From: an uncultured Muribaculaceae bacterium
GTDB taxonomy: Bacteria > Bacteroidota > Bacteroidia > Bacteroidales > Muribaculaceae
NCBI GenBank assembly: GCA_910579605.1
Contig: CAJTUG010000006.1
Span: 19,814 to 71,594 of the forward strand
Reading direction: 5' to 3'
Length of the DNA stretch: 51,781 nt
The notes under the pieces are model-generated. The model saw only the letters and a list, made by a program, of their open reading frames with translations. It was not told the origin of the DNA and made no database searches. How positions within the stretch are numbered: position 1 is the stretch's first letter; each line of letters begins with the position of its first letter. Positions 35,096-42,726 of the stretch are shown one piece after another. The position numbers and the translations under genes were made by a program.

Positions 35096-35185
35096 TTATT
35101 TCTTCTTGTGACGATTCTTTCTGAGGCGTTTTTTGCGCTTGTGGGTAGCCATCTTGTGGCCTTTTCTTTTCTTTCCGCTGGGCAT
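35096..35185 (-). CDS. COX24/AURKAIP1-type small basic ribosomal-associated protein
   Basis: A 29-residue protein beginning MPSGKKRKGHKMATHKRKKR and ending RLRKNRHKKK. It is almost entirely Lys, Arg and His and resembles the short Bacteroidota proteins with an AURKAIP1/COX24 domain. That family includes the mitochondrial small-subunit protein mS38 and mycobacterial bS22. A role on the small ribosomal subunit is therefore likely by family. It lies between the HU gene (76 bases upstream) and the rng leader. An internal ATG exists at codon 12, but the longer form fits the family. Confidence 0.85.
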   Translation of the reverse strand: MPSGKKRKGHKMATHKRKKRLRKNRHKKK

Positions 35186-35261
35186 TGTTTACGCTTTTTG
35201 GAGGTTAATAATAATGTTTAGAAAAATATTTTTTGGAAGAGATAAAATCTCTTTACACCAA

Positions 35262-35534
35262 TTATTTCACTTCGTTCATGAACACGCGAGCAGGCTTGAA
35301 TGCCGGGATTTTGTGTTCGGGGATAATGATAGTAGTGTTTTTAGAGATATTGCGGGCAGTTTTCTCTGAACGTGTTTTAACGATGAAACTGCCGAAGCCA
35401 CGGAGATATACGTTTTCACCATTGGCCAAGGAGTCTTTCACGACTTCCATGAAGCGTTCAACGGTGGTAAGGACAGCGGCTTTGTCAATGCCGGTGCTCT
35501 TGTAAATTTCGTTTACGATATCGGCTTTAGTCAT
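35262..35534 (-). CDS. hup: HU/IHF-family DNA-binding protein
   Basis: 90 residues, a nucleoid-associated protein that bends DNA as a dimer. The fold signature is clear: MTKADIVNEIYKSTGI, the GFGSFIVKTRSEKTARN beta-arm base, and the arm-to-C-terminus segment IIIPEHKIPAFKPARVF. The Pro in the arm that intercalates is present. The first residues match the HU/IHF N-terminus, so the start is secure. It heads a probable transcript HU, COX24-type protein, rng. Confidence 0.96.
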   Translation of the reverse strand: MTKADIVNEIYKSTGIDKAAVLTTVERFMEVVKDSLANGENVYLRGFGSFIVKTRSEKTARNISKNTTIIIPEHKIPAFKPARVFMNEVK

Positions 35535-35619
35535 TTTTTTGGAGTTTATAATTGTTGTGATGTATGGTTGTGCCGAGGAGTTTTCGCTCTTCGTGCATGC
35601 GCTTTCGCGTTTTGCGGTG

Positions 35620-35627
35620 CAAATATC
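35620..35627 (-). promoter_or_regulatory. -7-like element upstream of the HU gene
   Basis: GATATTTG on the minus strand matches TAnnTTTG in seven of eight places. An ATTG at 35651-35654 could be a weak -33 at a 23-base spacing. The leader would be about 80 bases. Confidence 0.4.
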
Positions 35628-35716
35628 CGAAAAAAAATTGATTTAACGGCAATATTGAGGCCTAATTTTTTGATTTTTCGTGTGATTTATTGAATTTTAC
35701 CTCTTTTAGAGCAATA

Positions 35717-36490
35717 CTATATGTGTGCGGAAGCTAAAATACGAGCTATTTGCTCAAGAGAACCGGCAACAACAAGCCGATCGGCATATCGGGTGAGGTT
35801 CTCAGGCATTTCCACTGACGACGGATTATACCATATCGCCTTTTTCCAACCGGCAGCCAATGCGCCCATTATGTCTGTTTCGGGATTATCTCCAATCATT
35901 ATGGAATTGTCTGCTTCCACACCGGCACGGGCCAAGGCATGGGCAAAAAAACGTGGGTCGGGTTTATTTATTTCAAGTTCGTCGCTAAGCACAACGGGGT
36001 TGAAAAAACTGCTTATTCCTGAAGATTCAAGCTTGCGGAACTGTACTTCTTTGAAACCATTGCTCACAATACCCATGCGGTAATTGCATCTACGCGCTGC
36101 CTTTAGCATTTCCATCGCTCCATCAACCAAAGCGGTACACGAGCCCAAATCCCATAAATAGGCGCCGTCGAGCCGCCGCGACGCCTCATCTGCACGGTCT
36201 TGTCCGAAACCTGCCATCCTCAAAGGCCGAGCGAAGCGCTCCACACGGAGAAAATCCCTGCTTATCTCGTTTGCTGCATATTGCCGCCACAGGTCGGCGT
36301 TGACTTTATGGTAAATATCAAGCCAATGGTCTACCCCATGCTTTCCATAAGCTTCATTTACATCATAGTCCTCCGCAAAAAGTTTACGGAGGACTATGTT
36401 TGAGTTTCCGGTCATATCCCAGACGGTATCGTCGAGATCGAACCATAGAAAATATTCTTGCTGGCGGCTATTTGCTGTCGGCTGTGTCAT
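35717..36490 (-). CDS. HAD-family phosphatase, YjjG-like nucleotidase type
   Basis: 257 residues from the ATG at 36490 (MTQPTANSRQQEYFLW). The longer open frame would begin 87 bases further inside the upstream gene and adds a basic stretch foreign to the family. HAD motif I is DLDDT with Asp18 as nucleophile and Asp20 as acid/base. Motif II is MGIVSNGF, then a Lys in ELEINKPDPRFF, and motif IV is MIGDNPETDIMGALAAGW. The alpha-helical cap between motifs I and II and the KPDP block fit the YjjG/HAD-IA type, which often removes phosphate from pyrimidine nucleotides. The substrate is not proven. Its start overlaps the upstream DUF308-like gene by 23 bases. Confidence 0.9.
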   Translation of the reverse strand: MTQPTANSRQQEYFLWFDLDDTVWDMTGNSNIVLRKLFAEDYDVNEAYGKHGVDHWLDIYHKVNADLWRQYAANEISRDFLRVERFARPLRMAGFGQDRADEASRRLDGAYLWDLGSCTALVDGAMEMLKAARRCNYRMGIVSNGFKEVQFRKLESSGISSFFNPVVLSDELEINKPDPRFFAHALARAGVEADNSIMIGDNPETDIMGALAAGWKKAIWYNPSSVEMPENLTRYADRLVVAGSLEQIARILASAHI

Positions 36491-37124
36491 CTTTAATATC
36501 TGGTTTAATATCTGTGTTTTTATGTTGCGTCTGCTCTTGGGCCACTTGTTTTGCCGCTTCTTTTTGGGCTTTAGCAACTTTCCGGTGGAAATTACCTATA
36601 AATATCGATTCTATCAAAGTCCCGAGTCCAAAAAGAGTAAAACCAACACCTGTCCAAATCATTATTGCATGGTTGTCAAAGCCTGGCTTCTGAAACCAAA
36701 TATATACGGCAATGCCAGTCAATGCTGCCGGCAAAAGGAAGAACCAAGCCGGCAGTTTTGCAGGCCGGCAACCGAAAATGAGGAGGAATAGCTGGAAACA
36801 TGCGGCAAACAGCACGAGAACCGCAAACATAAACGATACCATTTGGCTGAAAGTTTCTCCAAAGATCAACATTGCAAGGCCCAACACTACTGCAGCTGAA
36901 GAAGCGACCCAACCGAAAGCTGTTGAAAAAGCACCCATCTTTGCCTCTCCGCTGCGGTTTCTGGAACCCAGAAAAACTGTCATATTCAACACTCCGGCCA
37001 AAACGAATACAAGACCGGCGCCTATCACTATGGACTCGCAAGAAAGAGTGCGATATAAAATGAGAATCAATAGTCCTGCTACAAGAGCCAAAAGGGCAGT
37101 AATGAATAAATTTTTTCCTTTCAT
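36468..37124 (-). CDS. DUF308-like multi-spanning membrane protein
   Basis: 218 residues from the ATG at 37124 (MKGKNLFITALLAL). A longer frame would begin upstream of the promoter box at 37142-37149. Six hydrophobic helices are visible in three pairs, as in HdeD/DUF308 proteins: LFITALLALVAGLLILILY, VIGAGLVFVLAGVLNM, VASSAAVVLGLAMLIFG, FMFAVLVLFAACFQLFLLIF, FFLLPAALTGIAVYIWF and IMIWTGVGFTLFGLGTLI. A polar, charged cytoplasmic tail follows. The function is unknown; the family is loosely linked to acid or envelope stress. It is cotranscribed with the HAD phosphatase gene. Confidence 0.8.
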   Translation of the reverse strand: MKGKNLFITALLALVAGLLILILYRTLSCESIVIGAGLVFVLAGVLNMTVFLGSRNRSGEAKMGAFSTAFGWVASSAAVVLGLAMLIFGETFSQMVSFMFAVLVLFAACFQLFLLIFGCRPAKLPAWFFLLPAALTGIAVYIWFQKPGFDNHAIMIWTGVGFTLFGLGTLIESIFIGNFHRKVAKAQKEAAKQVAQEQTQHKNTDIKPDIKDDTADSK

Positions 37125-37141
37125 GATAATAAAAACGTTTG

Positions 37142-37173
37142 CAAAATTAGGAATTGTTATCCAATATAACAAC
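37142..37173 (-). promoter_or_regulatory. Promoter of the DUF308-like/HAD operon
   Basis: On the minus strand GTTG (37170-37173), a 20-base spacer, then TAATTTTG (37142-37149) fits the Bacteroidota promoter form, 18 bases before the ATG at 37124. Confidence 0.6.
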
Positions 37174-37418
37174 CGTGCGGCCATAATCGTTTGCCTTCCT
37201 CCGAAACATATCTGTCCGAGCCACCGCCCTAAAGACTATATTTGTGCTGCTGAACGCAAAAGAGGTGTTTCGGGTAAAGATTCGCCGCTTCATTAACATT
37301 ATTTCACAAAACAACAAAAACACCTCTACAAGCTACCAGAAGGCCGATTTATTGTTTTTTGCCTGAGCAGAACAACGGCTTAAATGAAGAAAAATTTCCA
37401 TTATTGGAGAAAATTCGC

Positions 37419-37426
37419 TTACTTTG
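37419..37426 (+). promoter_or_regulatory. -7-like element of acpP
   Basis: TTACTTTG matches TAnnTTTG except at the second base. The -33 region is weak (TTTC at 37395-37398). The leader would be about 40 bases. Confidence 0.4.
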
Positions 37427-37469
37427 CACCGCAAAACACGTGAAATTATTAATTTAAAACTTAACTATC

Positions 37470-37706
37470 ATGTCAGACATAGCAGATCGCGTAAAAAACA
37501 TCGTAGTCGACAAACTCAGCGTAGACCCTGAAAAAGTTACCGAAGAAGCTTCTTTCATCACCGACCTCGGTGCAGATTCACTCGATACCGTAGAACTCAT
37601 CATGGATTTCGAACGTGAATTCGGCGCAAGCATTCCCGACGAAGAAGCTGAAAAAATCAAAACTGTCGGCGACGCCATCGCTTATCTGGAAGCTAACGCT
37701 AAATAA
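37470..37706 (+). CDS. acpP: Acyl carrier protein
   Basis: 78 residues, acidic and helical. It carries growing acyl chains on a phosphopantetheine arm attached to Ser37 in the motif GADSLDTVELIM. The length and sequence (SDIADRVKNIVVDKL at the start, DAIAYLEANAK at the end) are typical. It is followed by a weak hairpin with a T-run and then fabF, the standard order in this group. Codon use is strongly biased, as expected for an abundant protein. Confidence 0.98.
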   Translation: MSDIADRVKNIVVDKLSVDPEKVTEEASFITDLGADSLDTVELIMDFEREFGASIPDEEAEKIKTVGDAIAYLEANAK

Positions 37707-37731
37707 GCGACCCCACCTGACACCAATACAG

Positions 37732-37772
37732 CCGCCGCGACAGTCCTACGGGATTCAAGCACGGCGGTTTTT
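37732..37772 (+). terminator. Weak terminator or attenuator between acpP and fabF
   Basis: A 6-bp GC stem (37732-37737 with 37762-37767) with a 24-base loop is followed by five T residues. It may lower fabF expression relative to acpP rather than stop transcription fully, because no separate fabF promoter is obvious. Confidence 0.55.
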
Positions 37773-37878
37773 ACGTTATAAAATCAGTTCCGCAGTTGGC
37801 GGGACATCAAGATAAACAAAGTTCCGCAAGATAAAACGCGAAACTAAAAGACAAAAACTCTATCACTATATAGCATAT

Positions 37879-39144
37879 ATGGAACTTAAAAGAGTCGTTA
37901 TCACAGGTCTTGGCGCTCTCACACCCATCGGCAACGATGTGGAAACGACATGGGCCAACGCCTTGGCAGGCGTCAGCGGAGCCGGACCTATCACCCACTT
38001 CGACGCGTCGCTATTCAAGACTCGCTTCGCATGCGAGGTGAAGGGTTTCAACCCCGAGGAACATTTCGACCGCAAGAAAGCACGCCAATTGGACCTCTAC
38101 GCTCAATATGCTCTTGTAGCAGCCCGTCAAGCAATTAAAGATTCGGGCATAGACCAAGAAGGTGCAACAAATAAAAATCGCGTAGGAGTTATCGTAGCAG
38201 CCGGTATCGGCGGCCTCCATACTTTTGAAGAAGAAGCCGGATACTACGCTCTAAACGCCGACAAAGGCCCGAAATACAACCCATTCTTCATCCCTAAAAT
38301 GATTGCCGACATTGCATCTGGCCATATTTCCATGGAATACGCTTTCCACGGACCCAATTACGGTGTGGTATCGGCCTGCGCTTCGTCCAACAACGCAATC
38401 ATCGATGCCTTCAACCTCATACGTCTGGGCAAAGCCGACGTTATGGTTACCGGCGGCGCAGAAGCTGCAATTTTCCCGGCAGGTGTTGGCGGCTTCAACT
38501 CCATGCATGCCCTTTCTACACGCAACGACAGCCCCGAAACAGCTTCACGTCCTTTCAGCAAGAGTCGCGACGGTTTTGTGATGGGCGAAGGTGCTGCCGT
38601 GTTGATTCTTGAAGAATTGGAACACGCTCTTGCCCGCGGCGCTAAAATCTACGCCGAGGTTGCCGGCGGCGGTCTCTCTGCCGACGCATACCACCTCACA
38701 GCCACCCACCCCGAAGGCTTAGGCGCGGTCTTGGCAATGACCAACGCTCTTGAAGACGCCAATATGAAGCCCGAAGACATAGACTACATCAATGTCCACG
38801 GCACCTCCACACCCGTCGGAGATATTTCAGAGGTAAAAGCAATTGTCGAAGTATTCGGCGAAAACGCGCATAAACTCAATATCTCTTCCACAAAAAGTAT
38901 GACCGGCCATCTCTTGGGTGCTACCGGCGCTTTGGAAGCAGTGTTCAGCGTTAAAGCAGTAGAAGAAGACATCGTGCCTCCCACAATAAACCACGATCCC
39001 GAAGACATAGACGAAAACATAGACTACAGCTTGAATTTCACATTCGACAAAGCTCAGAAACGTCCTGTTCGCGCCGCTCTCTCAAACTCCTTCGGCTTCG
39101 GCGGCCATAATGCCACCGTTATCGTAAAAAAATTCGAGAAATAA
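37879..39144 (+). CDS. fabF: 3-oxoacyl-[acyl-carrier-protein] synthase II
   Basis: 421 residues, a condensing enzyme that elongates acyl-ACP with malonyl-ACP. The catalytic triad is visible: Cys in VSACASSNNAI (about 166), His in NVHGTSTPVGD (about 306), and His in MTGHLLGATGALEAV (about 343). The C-terminal NSFGFGGHNATVIVKK is the standard FabF/FabB ending. The length is normal. In many Bacteroidales rnc follows fabF; here a terminator and mtnN follow instead. Confidence 0.97.
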   Translation: MELKRVVITGLGALTPIGNDVETTWANALAGVSGAGPITHFDASLFKTRFACEVKGFNPEEHFDRKKARQLDLYAQYALVAARQAIKDSGIDQEGATNKNRVGVIVAAGIGGLHTFEEEAGYYALNADKGPKYNPFFIPKMIADIASGHISMEYAFHGPNYGVVSACASSNNAIIDAFNLIRLGKADVMVTGGAEAAIFPAGVGGFNSMHALSTRNDSPETASRPFSKSRDGFVMGEGAAVLILEELEHALARGAKIYAEVAGGGLSADAYHLTATHPEGLGAVLAMTNALEDANMKPEDIDYINVHGTSTPVGDISEVKAIVEVFGENAHKLNISSTKSMTGHLLGATGALEAVFSVKAVEEDIVPPTINHDPEDIDENIDYSLNFTFDKAQKRPVRAALSNSFGFGGHNATVIVKKFEK

Positions 39145-39167
39145 AAACTCTGAAGCCATAACCCATG

Positions 39168-39204
39168 CCGCCCGCCGCCCCTAAACGGGTGTCGGGCGGT
39201 TTTT
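39168..39204 (+). terminator. Terminator of acpP-fabF
   Basis: A 7-bp GC stem (39168-39174 with 39193-39199), with an inner GCCC/GGGT pairing, is followed by five T residues. It lies 23 bases after fabF. Confidence 0.85.
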
Positions 39205-39230
39205 CATCCCCATAAATACCACGATTTCTC

Positions 39231-39908
39231 ATGAAAATCGCAATCATAGTGGCCATGGACAAAGAATTGGCTTTGCTCCGCAACCACATCGAGAACCAGT
39301 CTAAAGCTACGGTCAACGGTTTCACATTCCTCTGCGGCAACATGGGCGGAATAGAGATTGTGGCCTGCAAATGCGGTATTGGCAAAGTAAATGCCGCGAT
39401 AGGCTCAATGACCTTGATAGACACATTCCACCCTTCGCTTGTGGTAAATACCGGCGTTGCCGGAGGAACAGGAGCAGGAAATCCCGCAGCCGGCATAGGC
39501 GATGTGGTCCTTGCCTCAGAGATAGCATATCACGACGTATGGTGCGGACCGGGCACTGAGCCCGGACAGGCTGCCGGATGTCCGGCACGCTTCAGCTGCC
39601 CTTTGCCCGACAATGTTCGCAATCTCCTCAATGCAAAAGAGGGACTGTTGGCGTCGGGCGACATTTTCGTCAACGATCCGGCCGACCTGCAGCGCATACT
39701 CTCTCTATATCCCGAAGCAATAGCCGTTGATATGGAAAGCGCAGCAATAGCACAGACTTGTTTCATCAAAGACGTACCATTCGTATGTATACGCGTGGTA
39801 AGCGATGTCCCCGGAGCCGACGGCAATGCAGCGGCCTATGAGCGATTTTGGGAAAACGCTCCAGGGCGCACATTTGCTGCAGTAGAACGCCTCATACAAT
39901 TACTATAA
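39231..39908 (+). CDS. mtnN: 5'-methylthioadenosine/S-adenosylhomocysteine nucleosidase
   Basis: 225 residues. It cleaves adenine from methylthioadenosine and S-adenosylhomocysteine, recycling SAM by-products and making the AI-2 precursor. Glu12 in AIIVAMDKEL matches the catalytic acid position known for E. coli MtnN. The Glu of AVDMESAAIAQ and the Asp of VVSDVPG complete the set. CGIGKVNAAIG is the phosphorylase-fold glycine loop. Futalosine hydrolase (MqnB) shares this fold, but the MDKE N-terminus and the VDMESAAIAQTC block favour MtnN. It lies 21 bases before the AlbA_2 gene. Confidence 0.9.
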   Translation: MKIAIIVAMDKELALLRNHIENQSKATVNGFTFLCGNMGGIEIVACKCGIGKVNAAIGSMTLIDTFHPSLVVNTGVAGGTGAGNPAAGIGDVVLASEIAYHDVWCGPGTEPGQAAGCPARFSCPLPDNVRNLLNAKEGLLASGDIFVNDPADLQRILSLYPEAIAVDMESAAIAQTCFIKDVPFVCIRVVSDVPGADGNAAAYERFWENAPGRTFAAVERLIQLL

Positions 39909-39929
39909 ACCCAGCCGACAATTGCCGCA

Positions 39930-40592
39930 ATGAAAGACCTCACGCCGACTCGCGGAGGCGCTTTGCTCCGCCGCATGGTGGCCGAAGGAGAACACCAGCG
40001 CCAAGATTTCAAATTTGCCATTTCAGACGCACGGAAAATAGCACGAAGCATATGTGCGTTTGCCAATCGCGACGGAGGCAGGCTTCTGATAGGTGTAAAA
40101 GACAATGGCTCATTAGCAGGGGTGCGCAATGAAGAAGACATCTACGTTGTGGAGCAAGCAGCCCAGCGCTATTGTATTCCGCCACAAGACGTTGATTTCA
40201 AAGCGTATTCTTTCGATGCCAAAGGAATAATTATAGCTGCCACCGTAGAAAAATGCCACCGTATGCCTGTTTATGTAGACGAAGGCGGAGGCAAAAAAAG
40301 AGCCTACTACCGCGTGGCCGATGAAAATATAGCCGCCCATCCTCTGATGATACGTGCCTGGGAACGCCGCAAAAGCGTTTTCGTCCCGGTAATAAGCCAA
40401 CAGCATTCGGCGCTATTAGCTCTATTGGACCAACCGCGAGAAGTCGATCCTGTTTCCTTGGCCATTTCGCTCCATTGCTCACGGGCTACCGCCGAGGAAC
40501 TCATTGTATCTCTGGCTGCTATAGGAAGCATTGAATTCATCCACACCCAAGGCCGATTTTTCATAGCCACAGCAAGTAATGAGCAGACTTAA
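39930..40592 (+). CDS. AlbA_2 (Schlafen-like) domain protein with C-terminal helix-turn-helix
   Basis: 220 residues. Residues about 15-125 form an AlbA_2 domain: GEHQRQDFKFAISDARKIAR, SICAFANRDGGRLLIGVKDNGSLAGV, then YRVADENIAAHPLMI. Residues about 150-215 look like a small winged helix-turn-helix (LLDQPREVDPVSLAISLHCSRATAEELIVSL). Such proteins are often labelled ATP-binding or transcriptional regulators, but the true ligand is unknown. It is a short form with no helicase or AAA part. It follows mtnN by 21 bases and probably shares its transcript. Confidence 0.85.
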   Translation: MKDLTPTRGGALLRRMVAEGEHQRQDFKFAISDARKIARSICAFANRDGGRLLIGVKDNGSLAGVRNEEDIYVVEQAAQRYCIPPQDVDFKAYSFDAKGIIIAATVEKCHRMPVYVDEGGGKKRAYYRVADENIAAHPLMIRAWERRKSVFVPVISQQHSALLALLDQPREVDPVSLAISLHCSRATAEELIVSLAAIGSIEFIHTQGRFFIATASNEQT

Positions 40593-40636
40593 AATGGAAT
40601 CGGGAACTATAACACGGCAAAAAAAAGCTTAATTTG

Positions 40637-40668
40637 TTTGGCAAATTGGGAGATTATAGGTAACTTTG
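40637..40668 (+). promoter_or_regulatory. Promoter of DUF177-rpmF
   Basis: TTTG (40637-40640), 20 bases, then TAACTTTG (40661-40668) is an exact consensus match. It fixes the DUF177 start at the ATG at 40695, because the longer frame would begin at 40638, inside the promoter. Confidence 0.8.
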
Positions 40669-40694
40669 CAAAGTTTTTTTCAAGCTCAACAACA

Positions 40695-41276
40695 ATGGGA
40701 AAGTTTTCGGCATACAAATTGCCGCTCAAGAGCCTCGGGAAAGGTAAGCACCAATTCGAGTATCATCTTGACAAACAATTTTTTGAAAACATGGAAAGCT
40801 CGGATGTCAGAGACGCCGACTTATCTGTGGTTGTCTCCGTTGACTATAACGGAGAATACTACACCATGGATTTTGCCATCAACGGAGAAGTAATCCTCCA
40901 ATGCGACCGTTGCCTTGACGATCTCCATTTTCCCATAGAAACAAGTTATCACTTGACCGTCCGCTACGGCGATGATTACAACGACGAGGCCGACGACGTT
41001 TTGGAAATACCCGAAAGCGACAACTATCTCAACGTGGCATATACGCTCTACGACACTGTAGAATTGGCTATTCCAATAAAGCATGTCCACCCGTTGGGCA
41101 AATGCAACCGCGCTATGAGCGCATTGCTCAAAAAGCATAAAACCCGTTCTACAGACGAAGACGACGAGCTTGCAGAAGAACTCATAGATGAAATAGACAA
41201 CATCGACGACGAAACGCCCACCGCCACAGATCCGCGATGGGACGCTCTCAAAAAGCTCGGCGGCGATGAAGAATAA
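40695..41276 (+). CDS. DUF177/YceD family protein
   Basis: 193 residues from the ATG at 40695 (MGKFSAYKLPLKSLGKG), downstream of a consensus promoter. The family signature is the CDRCLDDLHFP segment and the following acidic stretch DDEADDVLEIPE. The C-terminus is strongly acidic (DEDDELAEELIDEIDNIDDE) and ends DPRWDALKKLGGDEE, typical of YceD. Its chloroplast homologue acts in 23S rRNA processing, and bacterial members are almost always beside rpmF, as here. A role in large-subunit assembly is therefore likely by family. Confidence 0.93.
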   Translation: MGKFSAYKLPLKSLGKGKHQFEYHLDKQFFENMESSDVRDADLSVVVSVDYNGEYYTMDFAINGEVILQCDRCLDDLHFPIETSYHLTVRYGDDYNDEADDVLEIPESDNYLNVAYTLYDTVELAIPIKHVHPLGKCNRAMSALLKKHKTRSTDEDDELAEELIDEIDNIDDETPTATDPRWDALKKLGGDEE

Positions 41277-41309
41277 GATAACAAGAAACTAAAAAAGAAT
41301 AGAAGACCA

Positions 41310-41495
41310 ATGGCACATCCTAAACGCAAGCAATCAAAGACTCGCACTGCCAAACGTCGCACCCACGACGTGGCTGTAGCCCCCACTCTTGCCCTTTGCC
41401 CCAACTGCGGCGCATGGCACATCTATCACACAGTCTGTGGCGAATGCGGTTACTACCGCGGCAAACAGGCCATAGTGAAAGACGCAGCCCTCTAA
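41310..41495 (+). CDS. rpmF: 50S ribosomal protein L32
   Basis: 61 residues. The N-terminus is basic (MAHPKRKQSKTRTAKRR). A zinc-binding set follows with Cys30, Cys33, Cys43 and Cys46 (CPNCG and CGECG). The C-terminus is GYYRGKQAIVKDAAL. The four-cysteine form needs zinc. It lies 33 bases after DUF177 on the same transcript. Confidence 0.97.
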   Translation: MAHPKRKQSKTRTAKRRTHDVAVAPTLALCPNCGAWHIYHTVCGECGYYRGKQAIVKDAAL

Positions 41496-41510
41496 GTAAG
41501 AGTGTCGGTT

Positions 41511-41628
41511 ACCGGGCGGATTTCAAACCTGCCGTCCGGTTCTTTAAAACGCAACGAAATTCCATCTCCTTGGGCAGCAAAGCGGCATTTTAAATGCCTA
41601 TAGCTGCGCAAGGTGCGGTTTTTCTTGC
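41511..41628 (+). terminator. Stacked hairpins between rpmF and fabH
   Basis: Three inverted repeats follow rpmF. First, a 9-bp stem with a central G-U pair (41511-41519 with 41532-41540) is followed by a short weak T-run. Second, GCAGC (41574-41578) with GCTGC (41603-41607) encloses GGCATT/AATGCC (41584-41597). Third is GCAAG (41608-41612) with CTTGC (41624-41628). The first could be a weak terminator. The role of the others is unknown. Confidence 0.45.
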
Positions 41629-41646
41629 TTAATTACATCCAAAACA

Positions 41647-41654
41647 CAACTTTG
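41647..41654 (+). promoter_or_regulatory. -7-like element directly before fabH
   Basis: CAACTTTG matches TAnnTTTG at seven of eight bases and ends 4 bases before the fabH ATG. If it is active, the transcript would start at or near the start codon. Confidence 0.35.
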
Positions 41655-41658
41655 CAGT

Positions 41659-42642
41659 ATGCTCAACGCACGCATTTCCGGCATAGCCTCATACGTTCCG
41701 GACTACATTCTCAACAACGAAGAACTCTCACAAATAGTAGATACCAACGACGAATGGATAACCACACGTGTGGGTATCAAAGAACGTCGCATCCTTAAAA
41801 ACGGCGAAGGTTCGTCGTACATGGGTATTCAAGCCGTAGACAAATTGTTGGCCTCCATGAATGTAGACCCCTCGGAAGTTGATATGGTAATATGCGCCAC
41901 ATCCAATCCCGACTACCGTTTTCCCTCCACAGCTTCTATCATCATAGAGGGCAGCAAGCTCAAAAAAGCCTATGGCTACGACCTCCAGGCAGCATGTGCA
42001 GGTTTTATTGTAGCTCTCCAAGATGCTACAGGCTATGTACGCTCAGGAATGTATAAGAAAGTCATCGTGGTAGCCGCCGAGAAGATGTCGTCGATGGTAA
42101 ACTACAAAGACCGCTCCACCTGCCCACTCTTCGGCGATGGTGCAGCCGCAGTTATGGTAGAGCCAACAGAAGAGCAAGGTGTAGGTGTTATCGACGGTGT
42201 ATTCCATGTCGACGGTACCGGCCGCGACCATTTATTGATGAAAGCCGGAGGCTCTGCAAAACCAGCCAGCCACGAAACTGTCGATGCCGATGAGCACTAC
42301 GTATTCCAAGACGGCCGTGCAGTTTACAAACACGCAGTCACCAACATGCTCACCTCCAGCCTTGACGTGATGGCTCGCAACGGTTTGACTGCCGACGACG
42401 TAGACTATCTTATCCCCCATCAGGCCAACCTCCGAATCATTGAAGCAGTTGCCGACCGCGCCAAATTCCCTCGCGAAAAAGTGCTTGTAAACATCGAGCA
42501 TTACGGCAACACGTCTGCCGCTTCTATCCCCTTGTGCTTAGACGAGTACAAGAACACTCTCAAAAAAGGCGATAAGCTCATACTTACTGCTTTTGGAGCC
42601 GGGTTCACTTGGGGTGCTATGTACGTGGTATGGGATATTTAA
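41659..42642 (+). CDS. fabH: 3-oxoacyl-[acyl-carrier-protein] synthase III
   Basis: 327 residues. It starts fatty-acid chains by joining an acyl-CoA to malonyl-ACP. The catalytic residues are Cys113 in QAACAGF, His in LIPHQANLRI (about 254) and Asn in HYGNTSAASIP (about 284). The C-terminus GDKLILTAFGAGFTWGAMYVVW is diagnostic of FabH. The start codon follows the -7-like element closely, so the leader is very short or absent. It is followed by a terminator and then era. Confidence 0.97.
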   Translation: MLNARISGIASYVPDYILNNEELSQIVDTNDEWITTRVGIKERRILKNGEGSSYMGIQAVDKLLASMNVDPSEVDMVICATSNPDYRFPSTASIIIEGSKLKKAYGYDLQAACAGFIVALQDATGYVRSGMYKKVIVVAAEKMSSMVNYKDRSTCPLFGDGAAAVMVEPTEEQGVGVIDGVFHVDGTGRDHLLMKAGGSAKPASHETVDADEHYVFQDGRAVYKHAVTNMLTSSLDVMARNGLTADDVDYLIPHQANLRIIEAVADRAKFPREKVLVNIEHYGNTSAASIPLCLDEYKNTLKKGDKLILTAFGAGFTWGAMYVVWDI

Positions 42643-42671
42643 AAAACGGCATTTGAAAAAATTTTCACATT

Positions 42672-42697
42672 AATAGCACTTTTATGGTGCTATTTTT
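42672..42697 (+). terminator. Terminator after fabH
   Basis: An 8-bp stem (42672-42679 with 42687-42694) has a seven-base loop and is followed by T residues to 42697. Confidence 0.82.
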
Positions 42698-42726
42698 GTT
42701 ATATATGCAACTAACAAAATAGCATC

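Larger units (their letters stand above)
37125..37469. other. Intergenic region with divergent promoters
   Basis: A gene-free stretch between two divergent genes. It holds the promoter of the DUF308-like gene at its left edge (37142-37173) and a -7-like element for acpP at its right edge (37419-37426). In the middle I see no hairpin, repeat or ORF that I can support. Confidence 0.55.

Noticed and set aside
36491..36577. Upstream extension of the HAD phosphatase
   Set aside because: It would lie deep inside the DUF308-like gene and adds a Lys/Arg/Asn-rich stretch foreign to the family. The ATG at 36490 directly precedes the HAD core.
39231..39908. Futalosine hydrolase (MqnB) reading of this gene
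   Set aside because: Same fold, but the MDKE start with Glu12 and the VDMESAAIAQTC block fit MtnN better, and no menaquinone (mqn) genes are near.
40638..40694. Upstream extension of the DUF177 protein
   Set aside because: The consensus promoter (40637-40668) covers this stretch, so it cannot be translated from that transcript.
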